Shown piece after piece: positions 53,532 to 62,361 of a DNA stretch of 64,000 bases. Below the pieces are notes generated by a model that was not told the origin of the DNA, did no database searches, and saw only the letters and a program-made list of their open reading frames with translations. Position 1 is the first letter of the stretch. Each line of letters begins with the position of its first letter. A program made the translations under genes and the position numbers. Source of the DNA: Streptomyces sp. CB02366 (GTDB lineage Bacteria > Actinomycetota > Actinomycetes > Streptomycetales > Streptomycetaceae). The stretch is taken from contig NZ_LIVT01000012.1 of assembly GCF_001905905.1 (NCBI RefSeq), positions 96,402 to 160,401 on the forward strand. Reading direction: 5' to 3'.

Positions 53532-54086
53532 ATGGATCACGCAGAAGTACTGCTCATCGGAGGACGAGCTGGTGTCGGCAAGACGACGGTGGGGTGGGAG
53601 GTTTCCGCGCTGCTGCGCTCCGAGGCAGTCGCTCACGCGATCGTCGACGGCGACTTCATGGGGCAGGTACATCCGGCACCAGAAGGAGACCCTCACCGCG
53701 CGGAGATCACCGAGAGCAACCTGACTGCCGTGTGGGCGAACTTCGCACAGCGCGGCTACCGACGCCTGATCTATACGAACACCATGAGCGTGCTGCCGGA
53801 AGCGACGGGCATGTTCGAGCGTGCCATGGGGGCCGGAGCGGGGATCATACGAGTCCTGCTCACCGCCTCCGACGCCACCGCCCGCGAGCGACTGGTGGGC
53901 CGAGAACTCGGCTCAGGGCTAGAACACGAACTGGCAGGAAGTATCCGCAAGGCACGGCTTCTGGACCAGCGGGCCCCCGCACAGACCGTGCGAGTGGCGA
54001 CGGACGGACGGCTCGTCACTGACATCGCGCGGGAGGTAGTGGCGGCCACCGGTTGGGCCGGGCCTCACTTCGTCCGCAGGCCATGA
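53532..54086 (+). CDS. P-loop NTPase, nucleoside/adenylate-kinase-like
   Basis: A 184-residue protein with Walker A LIGGRAGVGKTTVGWEV (~9-25), an Asp-Gly motif VDGDFMG and a later RERLVGRELGSG lid-like stretch. This fits the small AAA/kinase-like proteins related to chloramphenicol phosphotransferase and gluconate kinase. Substrate unknown. ATG 53532 is chosen over an upstream frame because it begins just before the first strand. Start lies about 100 bp after the MITE. Confidence 0.7.
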   Translation: MDHAEVLLIGGRAGVGKTTVGWEVSALLRSEAVAHAIVDGDFMGQVHPAPEGDPHRAEITESNLTAVWANFAQRGYRRLIYTNTMSVLPEATGMFERAMGAGAGIIRVLLTASDATARERLVGRELGSGLEHELAGSIRKARLLDQRAPAQTVRVATDGRLVTDIAREVVAATGWAGPHFVRRP

Positions 54087-54140
54087 CCGTGTTGGCAGGC
54101 TAATCGGGGAACAGGTACGGCCCTCGGCGATCACCAGGGT

Positions 54141-54479
54141 GTGAAGACAGAAGATCATACGGTGGCTGCAGGTCAAAGCATGGACCCTGCCCGTTGGCAG
54201 GACACGTTCGAGTCCGTGATGGGCCGCATCGCGCCGCGGTTCGCGCCGGTGGAACCGCGACGCCGGGCACGGAAGTCCGTCCTTGGCCTGTTGTCGGATC
54301 TGCCGCGCCAGAACTGCTGGACGCTCGCCGAGCACGCCGGGAACGCGACTCCGGATGGCTTGCAGCCCCTGCTGTCCAGGCCCAGGCGGGATGCCGATGC
54401 GGTCCGCGACGACATCCGCGGCTTCGTTATCGAGCAACTGCAGAGGAACGCCAGCGACCGCCCCCAGTGCGGGCGGTAA
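54141..54479 (+). pseudogene. Truncated IS701-type transposase N-terminus
   Basis: The reading frame matches the start of IS701-family transposases: DPARWQDTFESVMGRIAPRF, then VLGLLSDLPRQNCWTLAEHAGNATPDGLQPLLSR and ADAVRDDIRGFVIEQL. Family members continue for about 300 more residues with the DDE domain; here the frame ends after 112 with an unrelated tail. No catalytic residues remain. A remnant. Confidence 0.7.
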
Positions 54480-54586
54480 TCGCCGATGGAGGCGGCGAGG
54501 CACACGAACAAGAAGGGCATCAGGCCGTACTAGGTTCTGTCTCTCCCATCACGACCAGAGAAACACACCGTCGACGTGGCGTCTGC

Positions 54587-55357
54587 TCAATTCTCATGTG
54601 CGGTTACCAGAGCGAAGGAGAGGAGTTCTCCGCGGTCTGTGGTGAGCATGTCGATAACGGGCTGGTTCGCGCTCTGGCCGTCGGGATGGTGTTCAGCGCC
54701 AGCCCGGGCCCACAACAGCCAGTCCTGCCAGGCGTTCTGCTGCAACCGCGCGGATGTGACCTTCACCAACTCGGTGATGTCCCACTGGAAACGCCACCAC
54801 TCCGCCGTGTGCCAGGCCATCGCTTCCCAGCCGACCACTTTCTTGATGTGGGGCGGTATCACCCCGAGTTCACGGATCTCCTGTGTCATGGCCGGGGTCG
54901 CCATGCCCAACTGTCCCCCGGGTCGGAGGAAGCGCAGCAGGTAGGGCAGAAAGTTGTCCGCCGTACCGAAGTATTCGAAGGCGTCCACGCTGACGATCGC
55001 GTCGAAGCGCTGCTCCTCGAACGGCAGGGCGTGCGCCTCCGCTCGCACGGCCTCCACCTGGTCACTGACGCCCGCCTCGGCGAAGACCGCTGCCGCCTGT
55101 TCGGGAGCGATCCACAGGTCGGCCGCGACGACGTCGACTCCGTACTCGCGGGCGAGGAACACCGACGTGGCGCCCTTGCCGGAGCCGAGGTCGAGAACCC
55201 GCATGCCCGGACGCAGGTCGAGATCGTGGGCGAGGTCTTCCAACAGCCACAACGGGTTCGGCCCCATGACGAGGTCGAGCAACCAGGCGGGGTCATACCG
55301 GGAGGAGCGCGGATAGCGGTCCGGACGTATGAGATCGTTCAAAGCAGTCACGATCAT
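54587..55357 (-). CDS. SAM-dependent methyltransferase
   Basis: A 256-residue class I methyltransferase. Motif I is VLDLGSGKGATSVFLAREYG (~59-78), motif II VVAADLW, and FDAIVSVDAFEYFG (~123) is motif IV. The C-terminal part, with WHTAEWWRFQWDITELV, resembles cyclopropane-synthase-like or small-molecule methyltransferases. The start MIVTALNDL at 55357 is preferred; the longer frame adds 26 residues with no family match. Substrate unknown. Confidence 0.82.
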   Translation of the reverse strand: MIVTALNDLIRPDRYPRSSRYDPAWLLDLVMGPNPLWLLEDLAHDLDLRPGMRVLDLGSGKGATSVFLAREYGVDVVAADLWIAPEQAAAVFAEAGVSDQVEAVRAEAHALPFEEQRFDAIVSVDAFEYFGTADNFLPYLLRFLRPGGQLGMATPAMTQEIRELGVIPPHIKKVVGWEAMAWHTAEWWRFQWDITELVKVTSARLQQNAWQDWLLWARAGAEHHPDGQSANQPVIDMLTTDRGELLSFALVTAHEN

Positions 55358-55766
55358 GCACCCAAACCGATCACATGCCCGGTAGCAACCCGTTTTGGCC
55401 CTACTGCGTCGGCTCTCGATCCCCGTCCGTCCCATCCTCCGGACGGCGGCGCCGACTCGCTAGAGGAGCTGTGCTGGCTGGTCCAGCGGTTCCGTGCGTC
55501 CCTCACCGACGCAGTGATCTGTGAGGCGGTCTGTGCCATTGAGCCGGTCATGGCCCGCCAGCGCAAGCTGCTGTGGGCCCTGGAGGGCTTTCCCGAACTG
55601 CTGCCCGGCCAGGACCACACCTACGTCGCCGAGATCGCGCACCGCAGCGAACGGCCTAATGGCTGTCCCAGAGCTCGAAGAGCCGGACAGACCCTGAGCA
55701 GACGACCGGTGGCCATCCCTGAAGGTGAGGTCCCGCCACAGGCCGCCACCGTCAAGGATGCGCCTC
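55358..55766. other. Gap with an unrecognised open stretch
   Basis: Between the methyltransferase and the TSUP remnant. A plus-strand stretch at about 55460-55700 reads LEELCWLVQRFRASLTDAV and continues with helical-looking sequence, but it has no good start and no family that I recognise. It may be a further gene fragment. Confidence 0.3.
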
Positions 55767-56179
55767 ATGACCACCGATCAGAACCTCACCCCGCTCCGCC
55801 CAGCGCATTCCGCACCCGTCGTCTTCGGCGCCGGTGCCGCGATGGGTGGGATAGCCGGCCTGGGCAGCGCCGAATTCCGGCTGCCACCCCTGGTCGGCCT
55901 GCTCGGGTCCGCCACGCTCTCGGCGGTCGTCCTGCAGCGGGAAGCCAGTCCCTGCTGGTGTCGCTGCCGACCATACTGGTCGCCTTCGCCCGCTACAGCC
56001 GTGACGGCAGCTTCGTGGTGCTCGGCGGCCCTCTCCGCTTCATGCTGGTCACGGCGGCGGGCTCAATCGTCGGTGAGGTGCTGGGCGCCTGCTGCTGGGT
56101 GTTCTCGAAGCTGGTGCTCATTCCGGAGCTGGCCGTGGCCCTGCTCGTCTCCTCGATCGAACTCGCCCCTCACGCCTGA
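55767..56179 (+). pseudogene. Decayed TSUP (TauE/SafE) permease
   Basis: From ATG 55767 the frame reads VVFGAGAAMGGIAGLG, then AEFRLPPLVGLLG, the first helix and signature of sulfite exporter TauE/SafE permeases. After about 60 codons the similarity continues in another frame (~55946-56179) with SLPTILVAFARYSRDGSFVV and LVTAAGSIVGEVLG, which belongs near the C-terminus. The middle helices are missing, so there is an internal deletion with a frameshift. Not expected to be functional. Confidence 0.6.
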
Positions 56180-56217
56180 CTGCGCACCCTGGCCCGGGGT
56201 GGGACGGTGCCGCAGGT

Positions 56218-56637
56218 TCAGGTACGCGGGGCAGGGACGTTCTGCTCCAGACGGGCGCCCAGAGTGGTTGCGAAGTCCTCGGCGCGAGAGAGCTGGACTC
56301 TCAGCTTCTCCACCTGTTCCTTGGCGGCCTGCCGGTAGGTCCGCACGCGCTCCAGCAGCGCCTCGCGCTCGCCGTCGTCGAGAGCGGCTTCGCTGTCCAG
56401 GCGGTCGGTGGCGGCCAGCAGGTCGCGCATCTGCTCCAGCGTGAACCCGAGCGGTTTCATCCGGCGGATCACCATGAGCCGGGAGACGTCGGTCTCGGTA
56501 TAGAGGCGGAAGCCGCCCTGGGAGCGGGCCGAGGGGGTGACCAGGCCGGTCTCCTCGTAGTGCCGGATGGTGCGCAGGGACAGCTCGGTGCGGGTGGCGA
56601 CCTCGCCGATCTGCATGTGCTTGTCGTCCACGCCCAT
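56218..56637 (-). CDS. MerR family transcriptional regulator
   Basis: A 139-residue regulator. The winged helix-turn-helix is QIGEVATRTELSLRTIRHYE, with ETGLVTPSARSQGGFRLYTETDVSRL, followed by the dimerisation helix RVRTYRQAAKEQVEKLRVQL. No cysteine cluster for metal binding is visible in the tail. Start at ATG 56637 (AAAGG upstream); ATG 56616 is an alternative. It is divergent from the SulP transporter and a palindromic operator stands between them. Confidence 0.88.
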   Translation of the reverse strand: MGVDDKHMQIGEVATRTELSLRTIRHYEETGLVTPSARSQGGFRLYTETDVSRLMVIRRMKPLGFTLEQMRDLLAATDRLDSEAALDDGEREALLERVRTYRQAAKEQVEKLRVQLSRAEDFATTLGARLEQNVPAPRT

Positions 56638-56691
56638 GTGCCTGGCCTTTCTGCTCGTGGCGGGCCGCATCCCGTGCGACCCCACCGATCT

Positions 56692-56711
56692 CTACTCTAA
56701 CGTTAGGGTAG
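56692..56711 (+). promoter_or_regulatory. MerR-type palindromic operator
   Basis: CTACTCTAAC (56692-56701) and GTTAGGGTAG (56702-56711) form a 20-bp palindrome with 9 of 10 pairs. It lies 55 bp before the merR start. MerR regulators bind such dyads in long-spacer promoters. A TTGACG stretch follows at 56714-56719. Confidence 0.7.
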
Positions 56712-57029
56712 AGTTGACGAAGGTGAGGGTGGTCCGGCTGCCCCGCTGCTGCCGTTCCGGGGCCTGTGCCACCCCCGGCGAAGATCCGATTCTTGCAGGA
56801 GAGAGCGTGCCCGAGCCCATGACGCCGATCGCCGCCGCCTGCCCGCCGTGACCCTTCGCCCTCGAACGTGACCGTCCGGCCGGGTACCGCCCCGGCCACC
56901 GGCTCACGTCCTTCACGACTTCCCGGCCCGCATCGGGCCGCCCGCGGGATGCCGGCCGGTCTCCCGTGCCTCCTCCCGCACCCCCGGCCCTGCCCGCGGT
57001 GTGCCCAAGCACGACAGGTACGCATCTCC

Positions 57030-58532
57030 TTGTCTTTTGCCGCTGTGACTCCCGCCGCGCGGTTGCGCGGTCTCAAACCCGACTGGCTGAACAACCCCAA
57101 GGTCTGGCGCACCGAGATCCTCGCCGGCCTCGTCGTCGCCCTGGCCCTGATCCCCGAGGCGATCTCCTTCTCGATCATCGCCGGGGTCGACCCGGCCATC
57201 GGCCTGTTCGCCTCCTTCACCATGGCCGTGACGATCTCAATCGTCGGCGGCCGCCGCGCCATGATCTCCGCCGCGACCGGTGCCGTAGCCCTCGTCATTG
57301 CTCCCATGAACCGGGAACACGGACTGGGCTATCTGATCGCGACCGTCATTCTGGCCGGTGCCTTCCAGGTCGTCCTCGGCGCTCTCGGCATGGCGAAGCT
57401 GATGCGGTTCGTACCCCGCTCGGTGATGGTCGGCTTCGTCAATGCCCTCGCCATCTTGATCTTCATGGCTCAGGTCCCCGAGATGCACGACGTGCCGTTG
57501 GCGGTGTACCCGCTGCTCATCGGCGGGCTCGCGCTCATGGTGTTCTTCCCGAAGGTCACCAAGGTGATCCCGGCCCCGCTCGTCTCGATCGTCATCCTGA
57601 CCGTCATCACCGTCGCGGCCGGCATCGTGGTCCCCACCGTCGGCGACAAGGGCTCACTGCCCTCCTCCCTGCCGGTGCCCGGCCTGCCGGACGTGCCGTT
57701 CACCCTGGAGACCCTGTCGACGATCGCGCCGTACGCGTTCGCGATGGCCCTGGTCGGCCTGATGGAGTCCCTGATGACCGCCAAGCTCGTCGACGAGATC
57801 ACCGACACCCACTCCTCCAAGACCCGTGAGTCCATCGGCCAGGGCGTCGCCAACATCGTCACCGGCTTCTTCGGCGGCATGGGCGGTTGCGCCATGATCG
57901 GCCAGACCATGATCAACGTGAAGGTGTCCGGGGCCCGCACCCGCCTCTCCACGTTCCTGGCGGGCGCGTTCCTGATGGTGCTGTGCATCGCCTTCGGCCC
58001 GGTGGTCTCCGACATCCCGATGGCCGCCCTGGTCGCCGTCATGGTCATGGTCTCCTTCGCGACGTTCGACTGGCACTCCGTCGCCCCCAAGACGCTCAAG
58101 CGGATGCCCGCCGGGGAGATCGCCGTCATGGCCATCACCGTGATCGTCGTCGTCGCCACCGAGAACCTCGCCATCGGCGTCGTCGTCGGCTCCATCACCG
58201 CCATGGTCATCTTCGCCAAGCGCGTCGCCCACCTCGCTCGCGTACACGGCGTCCTCGACCCCGACGGCACCACGGTCGTCTACCACGTCACCGGCGAGCT
58301 GTTCTTCGCCTCCTCCAACGATCTCGTCGGCCAGTTCGACTACGCGGGCGACCCCGAAAAGATCGTCATGGACCTGTCCGGGGCCCACGTCTGGGACGCC
58401 TCCTCCGTGGCTGCTCTGGACGCGATCGAAACCAAGTATGCCCAGCGCGGCAAGACCGTGGAGATCACCGGGCTGAACGACCTGAGCGCCGACCTCCACG
58501 GCAGGCTCACCGGCGAACTCCCCAGCCACTAA
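57030..58532 (+). CDS. SulP family anion transporter with STAS domain
   Basis: A protein of about 500 residues: eleven or twelve hydrophobic segments starting LAGLVVALALIPEAISFSII, with GLFASFTMAVTISIVGGRRAMISAATGA as signature, then a cytoplasmic STAS domain (~410-495) with VMDLSGAHVWDASSVAALDAI. SulP proteins carry sulfate, bicarbonate or other anions, often by Na+ symport. Start is uncertain: the frame is open from GTG 56868, but the first 54 codons are Pro/Arg/Cys-rich and unlike the family. TTG 57030 (SLSFAAVTPAAR) fits better; GTG 57045 is also possible. Likely controlled by the divergent MerR. Confidence 0.88.
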   Translation: MSFAAVTPAARLRGLKPDWLNNPKVWRTEILAGLVVALALIPEAISFSIIAGVDPAIGLFASFTMAVTISIVGGRRAMISAATGAVALVIAPMNREHGLGYLIATVILAGAFQVVLGALGMAKLMRFVPRSVMVGFVNALAILIFMAQVPEMHDVPLAVYPLLIGGLALMVFFPKVTKVIPAPLVSIVILTVITVAAGIVVPTVGDKGSLPSSLPVPGLPDVPFTLETLSTIAPYAFAMALVGLMESLMTAKLVDEITDTHSSKTRESIGQGVANIVTGFFGGMGGCAMIGQTMINVKVSGARTRLSTFLAGAFLMVLCIAFGPVVSDIPMAALVAVMVMVSFATFDWHSVAPKTLKRMPAGEIAVMAITVIVVVATENLAIGVVVGSITAMVIFAKRVAHLARVHGVLDPDGTTVVYHVTGELFFASSNDLVGQFDYAGDPEKIVMDLSGAHVWDASSVAALDAIETKYAQRGKTVEITGLNDLSADLHGRLTGELPSH

Positions 58533-58543
58533 CCGCAGTACTC

Positions 58544-58603
58544 AGAACGCAGTAGGATCCCGACCGCTGGAGCGGAAGGCCGGTCGGGGTCCTACTGCGT
58601 TCT
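58544..58603 (+). terminator. Long hairpin terminator of the sulP gene
   Basis: Bases 58544-58566 and 58581-58603 pair over 23 bp with a single T-G position and a 14-base loop. It begins 12 bp after the stop codon. Confidence 0.7.
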
Positions 58604-58715
58604 CACCAAGAAACATCTGTGAGAGTTCTGAGAGAGCCTCGCGAGCGATCACGTGAATTCAGGCAGCAGACGGCGAGCACTTCGGGAGGCGCCACCACCC
58701 GACGCTGCAGCACGA

Positions 58716-58979
58716 TCACCGAAACGGCAATGTGCAGAGCGCGGGGTCCAGCATGTTCTCGATGAGGTCAACAGCGCGCAGTGTGCCGTCCTCGGCCCGG
58801 GCGGCGGCCTGCAGCTGCTTGGACCGGTCGACGCGTTCTGGATCCGTGACCAGAACGTCTAGCGCCGCGCGAAGGGTCTCGGCGGGGGCGTCAGCGGTGT
58901 CCACACGGGCGGTGAACTCCCCGCACAGCACACGGACGCGCGAAGCTTGCTGATCGCCGCCACCGCACCCCTGTACCAC
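58716..58979 (-). pseudogene. Possible remnant of a glycosyltransferase C-terminus
   Basis: The frame ends with LRAALDVLVTDPERVDRSKQ, then LQAAARAEDGTLRAVDLIEN, much like the last helix of UDP-glycosyltransferases of the macrolide type (LRxAlxxlLxDPxxRxxA, then AEDGxxRAxDLIE). The preceding ~45 residues do not follow the family, and there is no N-terminal domain. Judged a decayed fragment; the call is tentative. Confidence 0.35.
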
Positions 58980-59498
58980 CAGCTAGTGCTCCTGCATGCC
59001 GATCCGGACCCCCAACTCCCTCAACGGGCCGCGAAGGCGGCAGTCCTGGCGGCTGCCGCGGGCGCCTTCACCGTCCGTCGGGAAGAGAGCCTGTGATCGA
59101 GGAGACAAGGAGCGGACGCAAGCGCGGGTGTGGAGGATGTCGTAGCGGGGCACGGCGTCCATCCGGGCCACTTCCTCCACTGCACTGAGCGTCCACCGGC
59201 CCGGCGTGCCCGCCGGGCCGGTCACGCGTCAGGCTTGCGGCCTTGTCTGCCTCTCCTTGCCGCGCCGGCCCTCGGTGGCCGCCGACGGCGGCAGCCGAGT
59301 CCAGCCACCCGGCGTCAAGAAACCGCACCGTTTCCCGAGGATCGGCCGCCGGCCGCCGAAGGACTGTGGCACCTTCGACGGCTTCCTCAAAGACCGCCCC
59401 CTCCCGAACTGGCCCACACCCTTTGACGAGCGGTGGGTTCCGCGAGCCCGTACGGCAGCCCTCACCCCCCGACGCGCGATACGGCCGGATGCGCATGC
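58980..59498. other. Gap without a supported gene
   Basis: About 520 bp between the glycosyltransferase scrap and DUF1622. The open frames are Arg/Pro/Ser-rich and without family likeness on either strand. Confidence 0.4.
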
Positions 59499-59903
59499 TC
59501 ACAGGGCCGCGGGGCCTGCCGAGGTTTGCTTCTGGTCGCGCTCGATCTCTGCCCGTTCCTGGGCGATCTCCCGGGTGAGGAAGAAGTTGAGGACGGTCCG
59601 GATGGCGGCGATGGCTGCCAGCTGGCCGATCTCGGTGAAGCTGGGCGCGACCGCTGTACGCAGGACGTCACCGGCGAGCTGGAACTCCAGGCCGAGTACC
59701 AGGAAGCGTCCGAGGCTGAGGCGGATCTTGTTGAACTCGGTGATCAGAGAACGTCTCCGAAGTCCGGTGCTGGTAAACCGGGCGAAAGCCCAGATGGCGC
59801 CCGTGAAAATGATCAGTGCTCCGGCGGCTTCGATCACGTGGACGAGCCACCCGATTACGTCCCGCACCGTCGACTCGGACAACAGTTCTGCTGGCAGTGA
59901 CAT
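59499..59903 (-). CDS. DUF1622 membrane protein
   Basis: A 134-residue protein with three hydrophobic segments. VIEAAGALIIFTGAIWAFAR, RLSLGRFLVLGLEFQLAGDV and ALAAIAAIRTVLNFFLTREI-like stretches are the DUF1622 pattern, ending in a charged helix (AQERAEIERDQKQT). Function unknown; such genes often lie beside transporter genes. It is divergent from corA, 147 bp apart. The start at ATG 59903 gives the family length. Confidence 0.85.
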   Translation of the reverse strand: MSLPAELLSESTVRDVIGWLVHVIEAAGALIIFTGAIWAFARFTSTGLRRRSLITEFNKIRLSLGRFLVLGLEFQLAGDVLRTAVAPSFTEIGQLAAIAAIRTVLNFFLTREIAQERAEIERDQKQTSAGPAAL

Positions 59904-60050
59904 ACCGGCCCGTCTACCCGCCCCCCTCCCGGCATACCGGTGCGCCACAGGGGGCTGCGCAGGCGGGAGCGACCAAGGGGATCCGAGCGGGGGTGGCCGG
60001 TGGCGCATGAAATCGGCGTATCGAAGCATACGCATGAGATGGAATGCGTC

Positions 60051-61040
60051 ATGTACGAGGAACGCTCCGGCCGGTCGGAGACGGTGGAGTGCGGCATGGA
60101 GGACGAGACCTGCCAGCTGGTGTTGAAGCGGCTGCGTGACCTGGGAGAGGGCGAGTTCGGCTGGGTGCGCCTGGTAGACCCAGCGGAAGCCGAGCTTATG
60201 CAGCTGGCGGAGGAGCTGGGCCTGCATCCTTTGGCGGTCGAGGACGCGGTCCAAGCGCAGCAGCGTCCCAAGCGCGAGCGTTTCGGTGATGTTTTGGCCG
60301 TCGCGGTCAAGACCCTCTGGTACGTCGATAAGGAGGCGGCAGTGGAGACCGGGGAGCTGATGGTCTTCGTCGGCCCCCGCTACGTGCTCACCGTGCGGCA
60401 CGGCTCGGTCGATCCGGCCGCCGAAGCCGCCCGCCGACTCGAAGCCGACCCCGACATGCTGCGCTTCGGTCCGCTGTCCGTGCTGCACGCCGTCCTCGAC
60501 GTCGTCGTGGACGCCTACAGCGACGCCGCGGACAAGGTGCGAGCCGCGCTCACCGAACTGGAGGACTGCGTCTTCTCCACCTCCCGCGTCGACCACACCG
60601 AACAGATCTACTCCCTCAAGCGTGAGGTGCGGGAGTTCCGTGACGCCGTACAGCCCCTCGTGCCCGTCCTGCAGGGGCTCCTGACCGGGCGAGGCCAGAA
60701 CGGGCAGGGGCATCCGCCGAAGGTACTGCCTTACCTCCGCGACGTGGCGGACCACCTGGGCCGTACTGACACCGAGGTACGCACCCTCGATGAGCTGCTG
60801 AACTCGGTCCTGGACGCGCAGCAGGCGCGGGTAGGGACGTGGCAGAACGACGATATGCGCCGCATCTCGGCTTGGGCGGCGATCTTCGCGATCCCCACCA
60901 TGGTCGCCGGTGTCTACGGGATGAATTTCGAGCACATGCCCGAGCTGCGGTGGAGTTTTGGCTATCCGCTCGCGCTGGGGCTCATGGCGATAGCGTCGGG
61001 GCTCCTCTATCGAGCCTTCCGCCGCAACGGCTGGCTCTAA
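60051..61040 (+). CDS. corA: CorA family Mg2+/Co2+ transporter
   Basis: A 329-residue CorA. The cytoplasmic domain has FGWVRLVDPAEAELMQLAEE and PLAVEDAVQAQQRPKRERFG. The two C-terminal membrane helices flank the selectivity motif YGMNFEHMPEL (~289), followed by LGLMAIASGLLYRAFRRNGWL. It forms a pentameric channel for Mg2+ and related divalent ions. ATG 60051 is chosen; ATG 60039 is a near alternative. The symbol marks the family; this cell may have other CorA proteins. Confidence 0.9.
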   Translation: MYEERSGRSETVECGMEDETCQLVLKRLRDLGEGEFGWVRLVDPAEAELMQLAEELGLHPLAVEDAVQAQQRPKRERFGDVLAVAVKTLWYVDKEAAVETGELMVFVGPRYVLTVRHGSVDPAAEAARRLEADPDMLRFGPLSVLHAVLDVVVDAYSDAADKVRAALTELEDCVFSTSRVDHTEQIYSLKREVREFRDAVQPLVPVLQGLLTGRGQNGQGHPPKVLPYLRDVADHLGRTDTEVRTLDELLNSVLDAQQARVGTWQNDDMRRISAWAAIFAIPTMVAGVYGMNFEHMPELRWSFGYPLALGLMAIASGLLYRAFRRNGWL

Positions 61041-61103
61041 CGAGCTGGTGCGTGGTTGTAGTTGAAGAATGGTCAGGTGGGGGGGAGCCATCCTGTGCTG
61101 ATC

Positions 61104-61566
61104 ATGGTCGACTGGCGCGTTCTCGCGCTTCAGCTGTTCACAGGGATCTGTCGGCGGCATCTGGCTTGCCTGGTAGGGGAGTTGGCCGACCCGTGACAGG
61201 CCGTAGTCGAGGGCCACCGTCGCAAGACTCGCGGCGGGGCCCGGAAACGTGAGGCGGGGATCGGTGCCCGGCATCGGCTGCTGTTCGTCGACCGGCTGGT
61301 CGTCACGCTGCCCCACCTGCGGCACGATCTCCCGCATTCCGTCCTCGCTCTGCTGGCCGGTGCCGACCGTTCCACCGCCACTCCTGCGATCGGAGAGATG
61401 CGCGGGCTCCTGGCCGAGCGTTGATGTACGGTCCCTGAACATCTGGGCCTGCGGCTGCGGACCCTGGCGGATGTGTTCGCCTATGCCCAGGCCGAGGGTG
61501 TCGAGTTTCGTCTGGACGCCACCGAGATCCAGGCCCACAGGCTCATCGACCCATTCACGGCGTGCT
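61104..61566 (+). pseudogene. Decayed IS5-type transposase with two in-frame stops
   Basis: One frame reads FTGICRRHLACLVGELADP, then a stop (61194-61196), then ARHRLLFVDRLVVTLPHLRH, a second stop (61422-61424) and LGLRLRTLADVFAYAQAEGV with FRLDATEIQAHR. This follows the helix-turn-helix part and the start of the catalytic domain of Streptomyces IS5-type transposases. Both stops are TGA where the family would have Trp and Gly. The catalytic C-terminus is missing; the NERD gene begins where it should be. Confidence 0.7.
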
Positions 61567-62361
61567 TCATCGGCGTCGTGATCCACGGCACTGCGCGTGG
61601 AAGGTGTGGTCGCGGCGTATCAGCCCAGCGATCTTGTGGCAGCTACCGGCGTCGAAAACCGTTCCCTGGGCCTGGATGGAGTCCAGCAGGTAGTGCGTGC
61701 CGATGCTCACCACATCGATGGGGCAGTTGTCGCAGACGCCCAAGCTTGCCCGGTCGTTGATGACCGCGACAGCTGTGTGGACCGTGGTGTACACGCCGCG
61801 CGTGGCGAGGAAGGTCTGCAGGGCGGAGGCGGGCTCACTGACCTGACGGCCCCAGCTGCGACCTCGGCGGTCAGTCAACGCTCCCTGGCCGACGAGATTT
61901 CCGTACCGGTCATACTTTTCATAACTCCAGTAGTCGCCCTGTATGTGGACGCATACGCTGCGTCCTTTGACCTCAATCGCCCAGACCCCGCCCGGTCCGA
62001 CGAGGAGGTGGTCGACCTCGCCGCTGCGGTTGGTGTACCCGCGGAACAGGAGCCATTCGTCCGACAGTGCTTGGAGCGCGTGGGTCACCGTGTCCTCGGC
62101 GAGCACTCCTGCTTCCTGCTGCGCCTGGCGGTGGAGGAGCGCCGGATCGATGACTGGTGCTCTGGCCTCCAGCTCGCGCACCTCAAGGTACTGCGTCAGC
62201 CGCTTGCCGAACTGCCACCACCGCCGTGACGCGGCGTGTCGTGCTCGAAGGTCCGTGACAGCCGCTAAGTGTTCGACGACTTCGCGATGGTGGCGTTCGA
62301 TCGCCCCCTCAGTCTTCCGGAGTTGGCGGCCGGGGTGGTCGGAAAGCACTTCAGTCAGCAT
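61567..62361 (-). CDS. NERD-domain protein (nuclease-related)
   Basis: A 264-residue protein with a basic helical N-terminus (~1-95) and a NERD domain: GEVDHLLVGPGGVWAIEVKGR (~113-133) carries the Asp, Glu and Lys of the endonuclease-like fold, followed by LQTFLATRGVYTTVHTAVAV. No helicase or kinase domain is fused. NERD proteins are predicted nucleases or DNA-processing factors. It runs toward the transposase remnant. Confidence 0.82.
   Translation of the reverse strand: MLTEVLSDHPGRQLRKTEGAIERHHREVVEHLAAVTDLRARHAASRRWWQFGKRLTQYLEVRELEARAPVIDPALLHRQAQQEAGVLAEDTVTHALQALSDEWLLFRGYTNRSGEVDHLLVGPGGVWAIEVKGRSVCVHIQGDYWSYEKYDRYGNLVGQGALTDRRGRSWGRQVSEPASALQTFLATRGVYTTVHTAVAVINDRASLGVCDNCPIDVVSIGTHYLLDSIQAQGTVFDAGSCHKIAGLIRRDHTFHAQCRGSRRR

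Noticed and set aside
59499..61586. A 695-codon minus-strand frame over corA
   Set aside because: Only its last 134 codons are a real gene (DUF1622); the rest is antisense to CorA with no recognisable domain.
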